64,000 bases of DNA, taken from Pontederia crassipes (lineage: Eukaryota > Streptophyta > Magnoliopsida > Commelinales > Pontederiaceae). The stretch covers positions 69,100,639 through 69,164,638 of the forward strand of contig CM060196.1 of assembly GCA_030549335.1 (NCBI GenBank). Reading direction: 5' to 3'. The notes beneath the pieces were generated by a model that did no database searches, was not told the DNA's origin, and saw only the letters and a program-made list of their open reading frames with translations. The position numbers were made by a program, and so were the translations under genes. The stretch's first letter is position 1. Each line of letters starts with the position of its first letter. Below, piece after piece: positions 1-12,206 of this stretch.

Positions 1-1300
1 TTTTAAATGATTTTATGACAATTTTTTAAAATCTAAAAAAATGATCTAAAAAATAGTCGATGCTTTTTTAAACCGCTTGTACTCCTATTATTTTGTTTCT
101 ATTTTATTGTTTTAATATGCCATCTTTCTATTTGTATCTCCATTTTTAATGTCCTCACTCCTCAGTTTCCTTGATTGTCTTTCTTCTGTTTATTTTTTTC
201 ATTATTATTTAATCTTTCAATTAATTCAACTTTTTCTTCTTTATTTATCATTTTGCTTTTTTTTATTACCTATTTGTATTCTCGTTAGTTTTCTTTCCTT
301 TATAAAATTAGACTTGAACGGGTTCGTCCAATCTTTCTTTTTTTATTACGATTTATCTTGGAATAAAACATGCCTATCCAATTGTATTTTAATGTAACAT
401 GTTTAATTGGAAGTTCACCAAAAACATGCCTATCCAATTGAAGTTGTAGGTAATTTATATAATGATACACATATATAATATTATATCTGAATTTAAAATT
501 CAAAACCGACAAATCAACGATTCCCTCAAATTTCATTTTTGTATGTGTACAACCATGGTTCACAAAATTCCGATTCGAATAATAAGATCTTACGATCTTT
601 CGGACAAAAAACAATCACAATCCTACTCGGAAGATCTTAAACGTAGGATCCATATTGAATTTATAAAAAAGTATGATAATAGATCAAATAAAAAAATTGA
701 CCAGTGTGATACACTTTATTTGACCAAAATACCCGAATCTTAAAATCAGATAGGATCTTACATTCTAACAATTCTGCAATATTGGTACAAATTTATTTAT
801 TCGAATGTAAAATAAAAATAAGCGTAAGGGTCCTTGAGGTAATTAGATTTAACTATTTTATTTATATATATTGTATATGGTAGTCTCACTTTAATAAATT
901 TTAATATCTTCTAATAATTTAATGTTATGTTATGAAACTAGTACTATATTATCTTACATCAAAATTATTTTTTATTATTGCACATATATTAAGAATTATA
1001 TTGCACTTTAATAAATATTATAATTCATTAAGATAAAATATTATATATTATTATTTTAGTAGTTTTTAAGAATATATCATATTGTCTTTTAGATGATATA
1101 AAAAATATCTATTAGATTTAAAAATATGAATAAAGTATTATAATCAATGTTTAATTAACTTATATAAACATAATATTTATGAATAAATATACTACTTTAT
1201 TATTTTATATTAAAAATATTTTTTTATTTATGGAATAGAATTTTACGATTCTTGATCCTCGAATTTCATAACGATCCTAACTCTAAAAGTGATCCTAACA
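1..1300. other. AT-rich intergenic DNA, no gene seen
   Basis: The stretch is low in GC, and its short open frames (for example 149-397 and 462-743) show no recognisable protein domain and are of low complexity. The block around 580-760 repeats words such as GATCTTACGATC and TAGGATC, and similar words return around 1240-1300. This could be a decayed small transposon, but I could not find paired ends. Confidence 0.5.
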
Positions 1301-1310
1301 ACTTTGTGTG

Positions 1311-1800
1311 CAACATCGTTGTTCGTCTTAAAAACTTTCCTTGCAATGGGCCTATATAAACAATGTTAACAATAACTAATTAATGACATCAGGTTCACGA
1401 ACCTGTGTTTGTAATCGAGAAAAAAATTAATTAATAAGAAAATAGGAAAAAAGTAGCATGATCGGAAATCCCATTATAAAAATCCCATTATAAATGGCTC
1501 TATCCAATTCTATTTTAATCTCCTCATCCTTAGATTAGCATACTGAATTGGAATTTGTAGGTCATTTATATAATGATACTACATAATATAGTCATAACGC
1601 CTATTCACATCTAAATGGTTAAAATTCAAAACCGATAAATCAAGGGATTCCATCAATTTTTAATTTACAGCGTTGTCGTTCATCTTAAAAAGCTTTCCAT
1701 GCAATGTTTTTCTATGATGATTTTAAAATATTAATAATAACCAGTTAATAAGAAAATAGAAAAAAAAATTGCATGATCGTAGATCCCATTATAAACGGGC
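1311..1800. repeat. Local direct duplication, diverged, two copies
   Basis: Two similar blocks lie side by side. Positions about 1311-1480 and 1670-1794 share the series CTTAAAAA, CTTTCC, TGCAATG, then AATAAGAAAATAG, GCATGATCG and CCCATTATAA in the same order, offset by roughly 310-360 bases. A further related stretch around 430-535 matches 1545-1660 (words GGTAATTTATATAATGATAC and AAAATTCAAAACCGA). The copies differ by many substitutions and small indels, so the duplication is old. No coding potential is evident. Confidence 0.6.
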
Positions 1801-1838
1801 CAACATGGAATAAAAGATACGAAGCCCAAATATAACTA

Positions 1839-2110
1839 ATGTATTTTCAGATATCTTATTTATGCGTGAGAGTGAGAGTTCTGTTTTTATCCTCTTTGCC
1901 CTCCGGCACCGGTTTCACCAGCGACGGCCATTTCCTCCGGCGCCATTATCGGATTGCTATTCATGCTTTGTTGTCTTCCTGGCCCTACGATCTTAAGTTC
2001 TTAACAGGTGCTTCAATTCTCATCTATCACCGTGCTATACTTCTGTGGCCCAGCTCACTAGCACGAGTATAATCCATCATAGAAAATAGGGTTTTTTCCG
2101 CCGACTCAGC
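1839..2110. other. Unassigned GC-richer patch
   Basis: This 270-base patch is clearly richer in GC than its surroundings and includes a 77-codon open frame on the plus strand (1839-2072). The frame has no recognisable domain. The composition resembles the leader or first exon of a lost gene, or a captured fragment, but no splice structure or homology can be claimed. Confidence 0.25.
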
Positions 2111-2577
2111 TCTCACTAGTATTAATATTATTTTCATTTTAATCATAAACAAGTAACATATCTAATTAACTCTTGAAGAGAAGAAAGATCGAACCACATA
2201 TGTTTCTCCTAATTAATGTATTTTATTTGTAAGGAACAAGTTTTTTTCTGATTTCTTATGTTATACCATATTTATGCTTTAAGATTTTATGAATTCGAAG
2301 TTTCTTTCATTTGAGATTATGAGCAGACATTTGATTAGATTTATTGTAATTAGTTCATTTCAATCACATAATACTATATCATATGATATATACTCCAATT
2401 ATTATACTTTTGTGCACCATACCATCTTTTTTATTTACAATCTTAAATGAGCAGCCCAATTGGGTGTAGAGGATCAAATTAACATTTCAACACTCAATTG
2501 TCAAAACCTGACACATCATCATGTGCCAAACTTTCTCACTAGGTGTCAAGTAGCCATTCAAACATCCTTCATATATA

Positions 2578-2680
2578 TAAGTATGGTGCCGCCATCTCAC
2601 GCATTAGATTGGACTCCATCTTTGTGAGGTGCAACCCCTCACCCTTTGGATTGAACTCCATCTTTGTGAGGTGGCTCAAA
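2578..2680. repeat. Short tandem duplication, about 42-bp unit
   Basis: The words ATTGGACTCCATCTTTGTGAGGTG (near 2607) and ATTGAACTCCATCTTTGTGAGGTG (near 2650) follow each other as a two-copy tandem repeat. No gene context is visible. Confidence 0.6.
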
Positions 2681-2819
2681 ACTGGCTTTTTTTGGTAGAT
2701 CAAAACAAATGTAAGACTTTTTTTTTATCACATACATGCTCCGAACCTCAAATTAGTGTTTTTTAGCAATTACAAGCTCCTTTCAACATGGGGCAAGTGC
2801 TAAGATGGAAAAGCATGAC

Positions 2820-5613
2820 TCTAACACCCAGACTTTTTTTTAAATTAAAAATTAATTTTCGTAATTAAAATAAATCTATTTTTTAGAATTTATTAAAGAA
2901 AGATAAAGTTTGAAAAGAATTAGAAATATATTTAGAGGATGGATAAAAGAAGAAGAAAAGATAAAATAAGAAAAGTTTGGATATGAATAGAAGTCTTATT
3001 AGATAAGAGATAGGAAAGGAAGATTTCTAATTAGATTAGGAGTTGAAGTTATAATGAGATTAGGGATTCAAAATTTAATTTGAATATAACTAGAAGTTTA
3101 GAATATAAAATGAATCAAAATGAGAGTTAACATAAGATTTTTATGTCAAAAAAATATTTAGAAAATAAAATAATATTATTTTATTTCAAAAATTACAAAA
3201 TAAGAATAATATTTATTTATTTAATTCTGAAATTCAGGAATAAATATATTTAAGAGAAATAACGTAAAGAAAAGATAGTTAGAGGAGGATTAGGGATAAA
3301 GTTTTTTGAAAGAATGAATAATGACTTCTAATGAGGTTAAAATTAGGAGTTTTAAGGATAAAAATATTTAGGAAATAAAATAATATTAAATTATTATTTT
3401 AATTTTGAAAAATCAAGAAATAGTATTATTAATTATTTATTTAAATCTGAAAAATCATGGAAAATGAAAGATAAATTATAAATAAGAAGTATGAATAGGA
3501 GTTCTAATTAGATTAGCACTTGAAAAACTTTACCTCCTTATAAATAGAACCCCAAAGGATCTCCTCCAACAAATCTTTCTCTTCTTTGTATTTGAGTTTT
3601 TTCTCCATCTTTGGACTATGTTTTCTTCTTGCTCGGTGGACATGAGCGGGAGTTCGGACCGGCCATCTCTATCCAAAGACATCAGCCTCGTAGTTAATCG
3701 TCATCGGATCTCTCCAGAAATCACGTCCAAAATCTTAAGTTTCAAGTAGTCTGAAACAGTGAAGATATGTAAGATTTTGGATTCACTTTTGGATACAATT
3801 TCTTAATAGAATAGATAAGATGATGAATGAATTATAATCGGATTATGTTCTCCTACAATGCATGAATAGTTCTAGATCCTTTTGTGCCAAAAGGAATAAT
3901 GTACAAAAAATTATAACATACTAAAGTCTCGAGAAAACATCACCGAAGTTCCGATAGCCGGAACCCGGCCCGTGTAGAGATGAATCTGGTCAGAGTTCAT
4001 CTATAAAGTTCAAAACCTACGCGGTGCTTCTCTGAATCCGACTTGGATTCGAACAAACCCGACCCGGGCTCCGAGCAACCCGACCCAAGTTTTGCGACGA
4101 CCGCTTTCGAGTGTTTGGATTCTCTTTTCCGACAACCGGTCCGAGCTGTATGTATACCTGACCCAAATAGTATTATGTCACGAACAGAAAGATGATGTCA
4201 ACAAACTCGGCCTGAGACACCCTCGGACCCGACCCAAGTTTTGGGTTGTGTTCCCCTGCGGAACTCGGCCGAGCCATCATCGGACCTGGCCTGTGTTCTA
4301 AAGAATAGAAGCGAAGAATATGATTTTACGCGACCGGGACTGAGAAATGTAGGAACTGGTCTGAATTTTTGTGAAGAAATGTTTAAGACGTTGAATTGGA
4401 AAGGACCCAATCCGAGTCACCCCTGACCTGGCCCAAGTTCGGTTTAAACCCGGCCCGAGTCTGACAGTGCTCGGCCCGGATCCTACACAGATTGTAGATA
4501 TGATTTTGTATTAATTTGTATAGAAGTCAAATGACATTTTCGCTCTTACATTGTCACTTGATGAACTGAATAGAAAAGATAGTTAAATAGAAAAATATAA
4601 AAGTTGTAAAATGGGGTCCTCTTGTGCACTGATTGTTATAGGCCAAAAGGTGGATATTAATTGCCCCACCACGACAATGTCATGAGGTGGGTATTAATAG
4701 TCCCACTATGATGATTTTAAAGAAGGTCGTTGGTATTAATAGTCCCACTACAACAACTTCATATGATGTGAGTATGGTCCTTCTATGGCGGTTTTAAAGA
4801 AAGGGAATCCTTGGGGTCCTACTTGAGTGGATATGTGAAGTTGTGAGAAAATAAATGCTCACCTGATCCTACTTTGATCCACCTTGACCTAATGTTATGT
4901 CACATGATAGTGCCATGTTGATCCATAATAAAAAAGTTGAGCTCGCATTAAGACAACACATATAGATGTCTTAAGATTTATTTAAAGTAAAAGATGTGGT
5001 GAAAAGAACAGAATTGAAAGAACAAAAAAGAAAATAATTAAAAGAAAAGAATGGAAAAAATAGAAAAGAAGAGAATTGAAAGAACGAAAAAGAACCGCAT
5101 GAAAAGAATAGAACAGAAAAAGAAAAAATAGAACGGAACAAAATAAAAAAGGTTAAAGAATATAAAGGAAATAATAGAAGTATTTTTCTCACGCTGAAAG
5201 CTTGCCTATTTTTATTCAGTTTTCTTATTCATTTGTATTATCTTATGTATTGAGTATATACTCATGAAAATTCTATTTCTCCGTGTTTTGAATCTCACAG
5301 ATAACTGAACCGACATGGATGGAGGCGTGTGCAGCTAGAGATGTTAGTGGTGATGCAGTTGCATATGAGATAGATGTTTAGTTTATGTTATTTTATTTTC
5401 TTTTGATTGCTACTCCGATATAATAGAATGAATAGGAGGACCAATTGTGAACAATAGATATGTTAGCTTTCGCACTCTTATATGATTAGTTAATGATAGT
5501 TAATAGTTAGTTTATTTTGTTGTTTCTTTATGAATTCTGTGAAAGCCCAATGGATAGAAATGAATAGTAGATGACGTCGGTCGAAAGGAGGGTGAAATTT
5601 TAGGGTGTTGACA
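2820..5613 (+). mobile_element. Probable solo LTR of a Ty3/gypsy-type element (fossil)
   Basis: The left end reads TCTAACACCC followed by a T/A-rich run, and the right end reads GGGTGTTGACA. This is the short inverted pair expected of plant LTRs of the TGTAACACCC...GGGTGTTACA type. Inside, a TATAAATAG box near 3540 is followed by a CT-rich leader, as in an LTR promoter, and the middle (3960-4500) is rich in CCCGACCC/GGCCCG words. There is no primer-binding site or coding region on either side, so a solo LTR of about 2.8 kb is the simplest reading. I see no convincing target-site duplication, so the boundaries are approximate and the element looks old. Confidence 0.42.
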
Positions 5614-5920
5614 CTTGCTCAAATGCCTCCAACTTGATTGGGATTTGATTAAAAGTTTTGTGGCTATTATCCATAAGAGTCGGGGAGAGGGGGGGGGGGG
5701 GGGGGGGAGATTGTTATTCTCTTTTATAAAATAATCTGGAGTTGTACGAACATTCTCATTCTTAAATAAGATCAGCATGAGTGACATTACTCTTATTAAA
5801 AAAATTCTTTTTCCAACATTCTCATCTTTAGAGTTAGAACCATTCATAATAAAATTTAAGAGGCCTAATTAAGGTGTCCCTTAACTATAACTAAGGTGTC
5901 TCATTTTTTATATTGTTCAG
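5614..5920. other. Intergenic stretch with a 19-base G run
   Basis: The stretch contains an uninterrupted run of 19 G at 5689-5707. It ends in a pyrimidine-rich TTTTTTATATTGTTCAG that looks like an intron 3' splice site just before the transposase-like frame at 5921. No other gene is evident. Confidence 0.5.
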
Positions 5921-6535
5921 GAAGCAAGTGAAAGGAATTCGAAAAATAGGATCATGTTAACTATGCCTCATTGAATTAGGAGCAAGCCTATTAGAAAGGT
6001 TATTTATCAATAGGTGATACACAAAGCTGAGTATTAAACCTTTTTACTCATGGTTTATGAAATATTATTTGATAACACAATTTTAATATTTGTTGAGCCC
6101 GATACAATTGGAAGACATGTAAGTGTAGAACTTTCTAATGCTTGATTTATTTTTGGAAAAAAAACATGGCGGATAATTATGTATATTTGTAGGCTTAACT
6201 TCGAGAACTATTACAATATGAACCTAGACTTACAAGCATAGAAATTGTAGAGCATTGCTTTAAATATCAAAATCCAAATCACGTGTTTCACTTTGGAGGT
6301 GGGATAAATGCTCAAGATATGAGAGGATCTAGTTCTTCCAAGAGTGCATTACTAAATGAGTTACGTGCCATTCGAGAGGAAAACAAAATTATTCGAGAGT
6401 AAAATCAGTGTTCAGAAGACTATTTAAATTATAAGGAAGTCAAAATGAAGCAACTCATGCAACGTTGCTTTAGTGGGCAATCTAATATCCCATAATCACC
6501 AACATCACAATCAAATAAAGAAAATTGAGCTATGT
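5921..6535 (+). pseudogene. Decayed CACTA (En/Spm) transposase exons, Transposase_24-like
   Basis: Two short coding blocks on the plus strand resemble the C-terminal part of plant En/Spm transposase-associated proteins (Transposase_24 type). The first, from 5921, reads SERNSKNRIMLTMPH and then RSKPIRKVIYQ, matching the family pattern of SE-N--NR--L---H--G-K---R. It carries in-frame stops, for example directly after MPH and after VIYQ. The second, from about 6199 to 6402, reads LRELLQYEPRL and later SALLNELRAIREEN before a stop. The gap between them (about 6118-6192) begins GTAAGT and ends TTTGTAG, like an intron. The gene is clearly non-functional. The family call rests on motif memory and is moderately sure. 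Confidence 0.5.
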
Positions 6536-7023
6536 ATGAAATTACTTATGGTAATATTTAGATCACAAGAAATGTAGATTGCTAGTTATGATGTTCATTT
6601 GCATGTTTCTTCAACTTTGATTCAAATGATAAGATTTTCTTTGGTTTGATAGGATATTATTGTTGCAAGTTATGCTTGGATATGTAGGCTTGATGGGTAT
6701 ATGTTTCTTTTTGTAGGTGAGACTTGTATTATGCATTTAACATTTTGTTTATCTTATGCCTTACATTTGTTTTGAGAATTTATAGGCTTTGAAGATACAA
6801 CTTGAAGAGACTTAATGACACAAATGTTCACCTTTTATAATTTTTTTTGGAAACTATGATATTGGAAAGTTGGATATAGATCTAAAACCTTTATGTATGC
6901 CTTTTTTGGTGAAAAGTTAAATGTTGGATGGATGTTGAATGTAGAATGTTTACAAGTGATACATGAAAGTTAAATGTTGAATGTTTACAAGTAATATATA
7001 AAAATTGATGTTTATTTTAGTTA
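6536..7023. other. Non-coding stretch, probably 3' part of the CACTA remnant
   Basis: The stretch is AT-rich with no open frame of note. Its end at 7028 and the sequence from 15143 were contiguous before insertion of the gypsy complex, as the shared TGCAT on both sides shows. It therefore probably belongs to the same DNA transposon whose candidate terminus is at 15623. Confidence 0.35.
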
Positions 7024-7028
7024 TGCAT

Positions 7029-7370
7029 TGAAGGCCCCCAAAATCATCCCTCTTGTCACGTAGGCAGTCAGGTTGACCCCGAGAGCGCTACACTGTTGAC
7101 CATGATCATTCAACAAAATAGCATACATGGCATCAATATAATAAGAAAGGAAAATAAAGACTTTAATGCGAAAGTTCAAACATCGAATATCAAAGGAGAT
7201 AAGTAGTTAATGCAACTTATAGCAAAATACGGAAGGAACACAATTTGCATCAAGCCCAACATTTGAAAGAGAAGTTCAACAAGCGGAAATCATGATGTCT
7301 CTGAATAAGCTACAATAATTAAACAGAATGCAACGATGAAGGCTTGAAGCAAAATAAAAGTCATGTGCTG
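7029..7370 (-). repeat. Partial LTR (3' portion) of the gypsy complex
   Basis: This stretch matches 8020-8364 closely (shared words GTCACGTAGGCAGTCAGGTT, ATCAAAGGAGATAAGTAG, GCAACGATGAAGGCTTGAAG). It starts directly after the TGCAT target duplication, so it is the outer end of the complex. Confidence 0.8.
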
Positions 7371-8003
7371 AGAAGTTTCTCCTTTGTCCTTCTTTGAGGT
7401 GTCATTTGCATTCTTTAACATCCAGAGAAGACAGTGCCATGCCCGAACTTATTACAACGGGAGCAGTAGTCAGGTTCTTCTAGGGATGAGCAGTGGCGGT
7501 GTTTATGAGGCGGTGAACTCTCTGGCTCCAAGTCTCGCAGTTCTGCATACTCTTGGACGATATCTTCAGAAGGCTCTATTGGCGGTGGAGACATCCTTGG
7601 TTGGTTACTACCAACACTTTTCTAGTCAGAGTGTTCCAGTTCTTCTTGTACCGCGGGAGGTGGTATGTTACGTTCGCGACCTCGATTACGACTTTGGCTG
7701 CACACTCGCCCTCGCTCCAGTTCCTGAGGAGTTGGGGATGGATTGTTTGTTTCCATCACGTAAAAGATCCTCTGCTTTCCTCGTACGACTCGTGAAATAA
7801 TATCTCAAGGAGGCATCTATAGGAATAATGTGACCAAATGAAAAAGAGAAGTCTGTATACAAAATTTACTTAATACTTACTTGAGGAGTGGAGCCGCAGA
7901 TACTTGAGAAGCTTGCACATGACTTTACTTTGAATTAATGAAACAAGACGAGCAATACATTAATATATACTCTACCATGATCAGTGAGGGAGCCAAGAAC
8001 TTA
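7371..8003 (-). pseudogene. gag-like coding remnant of the gypsy complex (fossil)
   Basis: On the minus strand, just downstream of the primer-binding site, the sequence encodes an Arg/Pro-rich start typical of chromovirus gag N-termini, with a run of charged and proline-rich residues. The plus-strand open frames here (7384-7800 and 7553-7795) are antisense shadows. The capsid and zinc-knuckle core expected of a full gag are not recognisable. The region is short for the family. Confidence 0.5.
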
Positions 8004-8016
8004 GGCTCTGATACCA
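8004..8016 (-). promoter_or_regulatory. Primer-binding site, initiator Met tRNA
   Basis: The minus strand reads TGGTATCAGAGCC, the usual plant site complementary to the 3' end of initiator Met tRNA. It lies three bases outside the end of the complete LTR at 8020. This fixes the minus-strand orientation of the element. Confidence 0.88.
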
Positions 8017-8887
8017 ATCTGTAACGTCCCCAAAATCGCCCCTCCTGTCACGTAGGCAGTCAGGTTGACTCCGGGAGTGCTACACTGGCTACTACACTAT
8101 TGACCATGATCATTCAATAAAAATAGCATACGTGGCATCAATATAATAAGAAGAAAAATAAAGACTTTAATGCGGAAGTTCAAACGTCGAATATCAAAGG
8201 AGATAAGTAGTTAATGCAACTTATAGAAAAATGCGGAAGGAACACAATTTTCATCAAGCCCAACATTTGAAAGAGAAGTTCAACAAGTGAAAATCATGAT
8301 GTCTCTGAATAAGCTATAATAATTAAACAGAATGCAACGATGAAGGCTTGAAGCAAAATATCAGTTATGTGCAGCACTCTTCAAGCCCTGCGACCTCCAA
8401 CACATCATCAATTTGTGTTCTCACCTGCAAAATTCCAATGCAGAGGAATCGAATACCCGTGAGAAAAAAGCCCAGTACAATAGCAATACAGACAATGAAA
8501 TAAGGATCACTGATAATCATATACAAAAGTGTCAATGATGAACACTGATATATTTTGGCTTCTATGCATTTACTATGATGAGTCATATATCATCCTTTAA
8601 CTATAGCAATAGTTGTACCCTATTTTTTACTATGTTTGTGCTTTATCTTTACAGTACTCTGCATTGTCTGTACCATACTATGTTCCATACTTTACCATAC
8701 CATGTTCTATGCTCTACTTTATAGTACTCTGCTTTATATTACTTTACTGTGAGTTACACTACGTCTTTTACATTACTATAATGTCTTTAATGTTAGTTGT
8801 CCTATACGAGCTCGATTTTATTAAATTGGGATCCCAGAGGTGCCTCTCTGAATCTGTAAAACCTGTAAGCCCATAAAGGAAGTGGGT

Positions 8888-9150
8888 TGTGATAATGCAT
8901 CACCCATTTTAGAATGTAGGTAGGAGATGACCTGCACCCCAAGAATAGTGGTCATTTAAGAACATGTAGGTTCACTGTCTCCTCAATTAGCTACATGTCC
9001 ATCTGGCTCAATACTATGTTCTTTGGGGGAAGGAGTGTGACCAATGCATCACCCTTCTTCGAGATACAGGTGGGAGAGAACCTAAAGTTTCAAGAACAAT
9101 GGTCATTGAAGACCAGTAGGTTTGCTGTCTCCTCAGCTAACTACATGTCC
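8888..9150. repeat. Two-copy tandem repeat inside the LTR, period about 149 bp
   Basis: Copies 8888-9000 and 9036-9150 share TGTGA-AATGCATCACCC near the start, AATGGTCATT (AGTGGTCATT in the first copy) in the middle, and CTACATGTCC at the end. Both copies are non-coding. Confidence 0.75.
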
Positions 9151-9479
9151 CTCACTATATCATACCATGATCTTTGTTCTGTACAATGGGGCGGTACATA
9201 GCAATTTTGTGTCTTTATCTTTATTTTATTTATCTTTATTTATCATGTAGTTTATGAATCAGAACCCAACTGGGCGTTAATGTCTGTACAATAGGACCCA
9301 TCAAGTATAGGTGAATTGGTTAGGGTCTCCAATTAGGATTTATGAGCTAGACTCAAATCGGGCCAGAATTCGATTCGGACTATGTCAATATCAAAACTAA
9401 TTCAATGTCTCTCTATGATTTGAGCGGGTCGTACCGGTTGGTTCGGATCGATGAATTTGATTGAATCGGACAGTTCGAA

Positions 9480-9850
9480 CTGCTAGTCTAACTGACCGGT
9501 CGACCGTTCCTCCTGGACCGGTCGACCGTTCCTTAACATCGGTCGACCGGTTCTCTTGAATCAATCGACCCTTGTTCTTTGTTGGCATCTATTGAATCGG
9601 TCGACCGCGCACGTGAGCCTATTGACCGGTCATAAGATCACAAGAACGCGCACTACGCGTAGGATCGGTCAGCCGATCACGAAATCAGATCTGTCAGTTG
9701 ACAGATAGATCGGTCGACCGCCCTGATGAGGCCGGTCGACTGATCGACAGGGACTCATGCGAGTTCTCCGCGCGGATCGGTCGACCGTTCCTAAAAATCG
9801 GTCGACCGGTCCCTGCGACAAAATAGAGCCGCCGGACTTCGTCCTCGATT
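9480..9850. repeat. Array of GGTCGACC palindromes inside the LTR
   Basis: The palindromic word CGGTCGACCG or close variants recurs about eight or more times, often followed by TTCCT. The same motif appears in the partial LTR copy near 14210-14240. CpG-bearing palindromes at this density could bind a dimeric factor or simply be a minisatellite; the sequence cannot decide. Confidence 0.7.
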
Positions 9851-10719
9851 TCGGAGGTCTTTCGACTATCAAATCATCACGATGCAAATATGAAAAATGA
9901 AGCTAACAATCTCAGGATCACGATGGTCTAACTCTTTGCATCAAAGAATTCGCATTTCTTCGTCAAGGGATTAAAAATGTTAAGGTACCTTTTTCGTTGG
10001 ATTCGAGTTCATCGGAGTCCTGTTCTTCGTCCAGTCATCGTCGGTCGTCTCTGGGTCGGTGGGGAAGATGCATCTAGTCATTGTGAACACGTTGGTGTCG
10101 AGCTGATGCGCGTCGAACATTCTTCGTTCATCATCGTCGCCGCACTCTGATTCATCTCTCGTACGTGTGCGCCGATCGTCGTTATCGCAGGAGGAGAGGG
10201 AGGCGAGGGAAGAGCGGCGGCCAGGCAGGAGTCCAAGGGGGGCGCGAGGGTCTCCTCGCGTCCCCTTTTATAGTATCGGCTGACCGTTTGGCCGGACGGT
10301 TACTGGGCATGATCAGGGGAGAAATTTTCTCCCCTAGTCGGCCATTTTTCCTTTTGCACCGTTTCCTTTTTTTTAAACCGATTTGATTTGAATTCCTTGC
10401 ATTAATTGCCATTGATTTGGATTTCCTTCCTTAATTACAATTTACGTTTGATTCTCGATTTCCTCTCATTAATTGCAATTGATTTGCAATTTGAACATTT
10501 CCTTGTTTTTGAATTCGTTTCCTTCTTTAAGAATTGATTTCAATTAATTTTCAATTTGAATTCCCCATTAATAGTATTGATTCAATTGATTTTCAATTGA
10601 TTCCTCCATTAAATTCATTGATTTCACGTTTTGATTTCTTCCATTAATTGCATTAAATTTCAATTTTGAATCATTTTTCCTTATATGAAATTTTGCATAC
10701 GTTATATTACTACCTCCTT

Positions 10720-12035
10720 AAAAGAAAATTCGTCATCGAATTTAGATAAAAGTTAGGACTTACCGAATAGTTTAGGAAATTTCTCGTGCATTTCCGATTC
10801 TACTTTCCATGTTGCCTCTTTTCCTTGATGATGTTTCCAAGCTACTTTGACAAGTGATATCTTCTTCTTTCCATGTTGATATTCTTGATACTCCAGTATC
10901 TCCGTGGTTTGTTCCTCGTATGTAGATCCTCCTTGAGATTTGGTTCCTCAATTTGAATCACGCTGGCATAGTCATGCTTATACTTTCGGAGTAGTGAGAC
11001 ATGAAAGATGTTGTGTACTCTGGCATACGTCGAGGGTAAAGCTAATATGCATGCTGAGTCTCTGATCATATCTAAGATCTCAAAAGGACCCACATACCTT
11101 GGGCTCAATTTTCCACGCTTGCTAAAATGCATTACACCTTTGGTGGGGGAGACTTTAAACATAATTTGATCTCCTGCTTTGAATGTATGTTCTCGTCGTT
11201 TCTTATCTGCGTAGGCCTTCAGTCGATCTTGAGCTGACTTCATCCTCTTCTTTATGAGTTCAACCATGTCTGTGTACTCTTGGGTCTGCTTCTGTAGTTC
11301 AGCTCTCAAGATCTTTCTTTCGCCCACTTCATCCCAACATGCTAGGGAGCGACATGGTCGACCATACAATGCTTCGAAGGAGGACATTTCTATGCTAGCA
11401 TGGAAGCTGTTGTTGTAAGAGAACTCTATGAGAGGAAGATATTTATCCCAGTTGCTATGCCAATCCAGAGCGCATGCTCTAAGCATGTCTTCCAGTGTTT
11501 GAATCGTCCTCTCTGATTGTCCGTCACTTTGGGTATGGAAGGTCGTACTATAACGAAGTCTCGTCCCAAAAGTGTTCTGGAGGCTCTTCCAGAATCTTGA
11601 TGTAAATCTGGGATCTCTATCAGACATGATGATTGAGGGGATCTCGTGAAGTCTAACAATCTCCTGCACATATAGATTCATTAGACTTTCAAGAGATTGT
11701 TTTATCTTAATAGGTAGAAAGTGAGCCGATTTAGTGAGTCGGACCACTATCACCCAAATGGCATCATGCCTTTTCTGAGTCCCAAGCAAACCCGTAATGA
11801 AATACATCGCTATCTCTTCCCACTTCCACTGTGGAATGCCCAGACTCTTCAAGGTCCCTTGAGGCTTCTGATGTTCCACTTTGACCTGTTAGCAGACAAT
11901 ACATTTGGAGACATATTCTACAATCTCCTTCTTCATGTCTAGCCACCAGAAACCCCTCTGCACATCTTTATACATCTTCGTACTCCCTGAGTGGATTGCA
12001 AATTCTAATTTGTGACATTCGTCAAATATTTCTCT
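10720..12035 (-). pseudogene. Integrase and chromodomain-like part of gypsy pol (fossil)
   Basis: On the minus strand, translation shows an integrase zinc-binding region (around 11889-12035, ending in a C-x-x-C pair). It is followed by an integrase core with WVIVVRLTKSAHFLPI, MSDRDPRFTSRFW and HTQSDGQSERTIQTLEDMLR. A C-terminal region with SPRYVGPFEIL follows, then a chromodomain-like tail near 10740-10860 (words matching WKHHQGKEATWE of the chromovirus family). These parts assign the element to Ty3/gypsy chromoviruses. The copy is broken. Confidence 0.85.
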
Positions 12036-12206
12036 CACTACAAGAAAATTACCATTTTCCGATGGGCAATTTCCGATGGTTTGAAATCTGTCGTAATTTG
12101 CGACGGATTTTGCGATGGTTCCATTTTCGACGGATTTTTCGATGGTTACAACCATCGGAAATGAAAATAATAGATTATGTAATTTGTTATATTATTATTT
12201 TATTTT

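Larger units (their letters stand above)
8020..10706 (-). repeat. Complete LTR, about 2.69 kb, of the gypsy complex
   Basis: The LTR begins TGTAACG at 8020 on the plus strand. It ends CGTTATA at 10706, where the other copy at 15142 ends CGTTACA. A purine-rich tract (minus strand AAGGAGGTAG) lies just outside 10706, as expected of a polypurine tract, and the primer site lies just outside 8020. This single LTR therefore serves as the 3' LTR of the pol-containing part and the 5' LTR of the gag-containing part. Inside are a 149-bp tandem pair (8888-9150), an array of GGTCGACC palindromes (9480-9850) and T-rich ATTGATTT repeats (10380-10700). Confidence 0.75.

Noticed and set aside
7384-7800. A 138-codon plus-strand frame.
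   Set aside because: It is antisense to the gag-like region of the minus-strand gypsy fossil.
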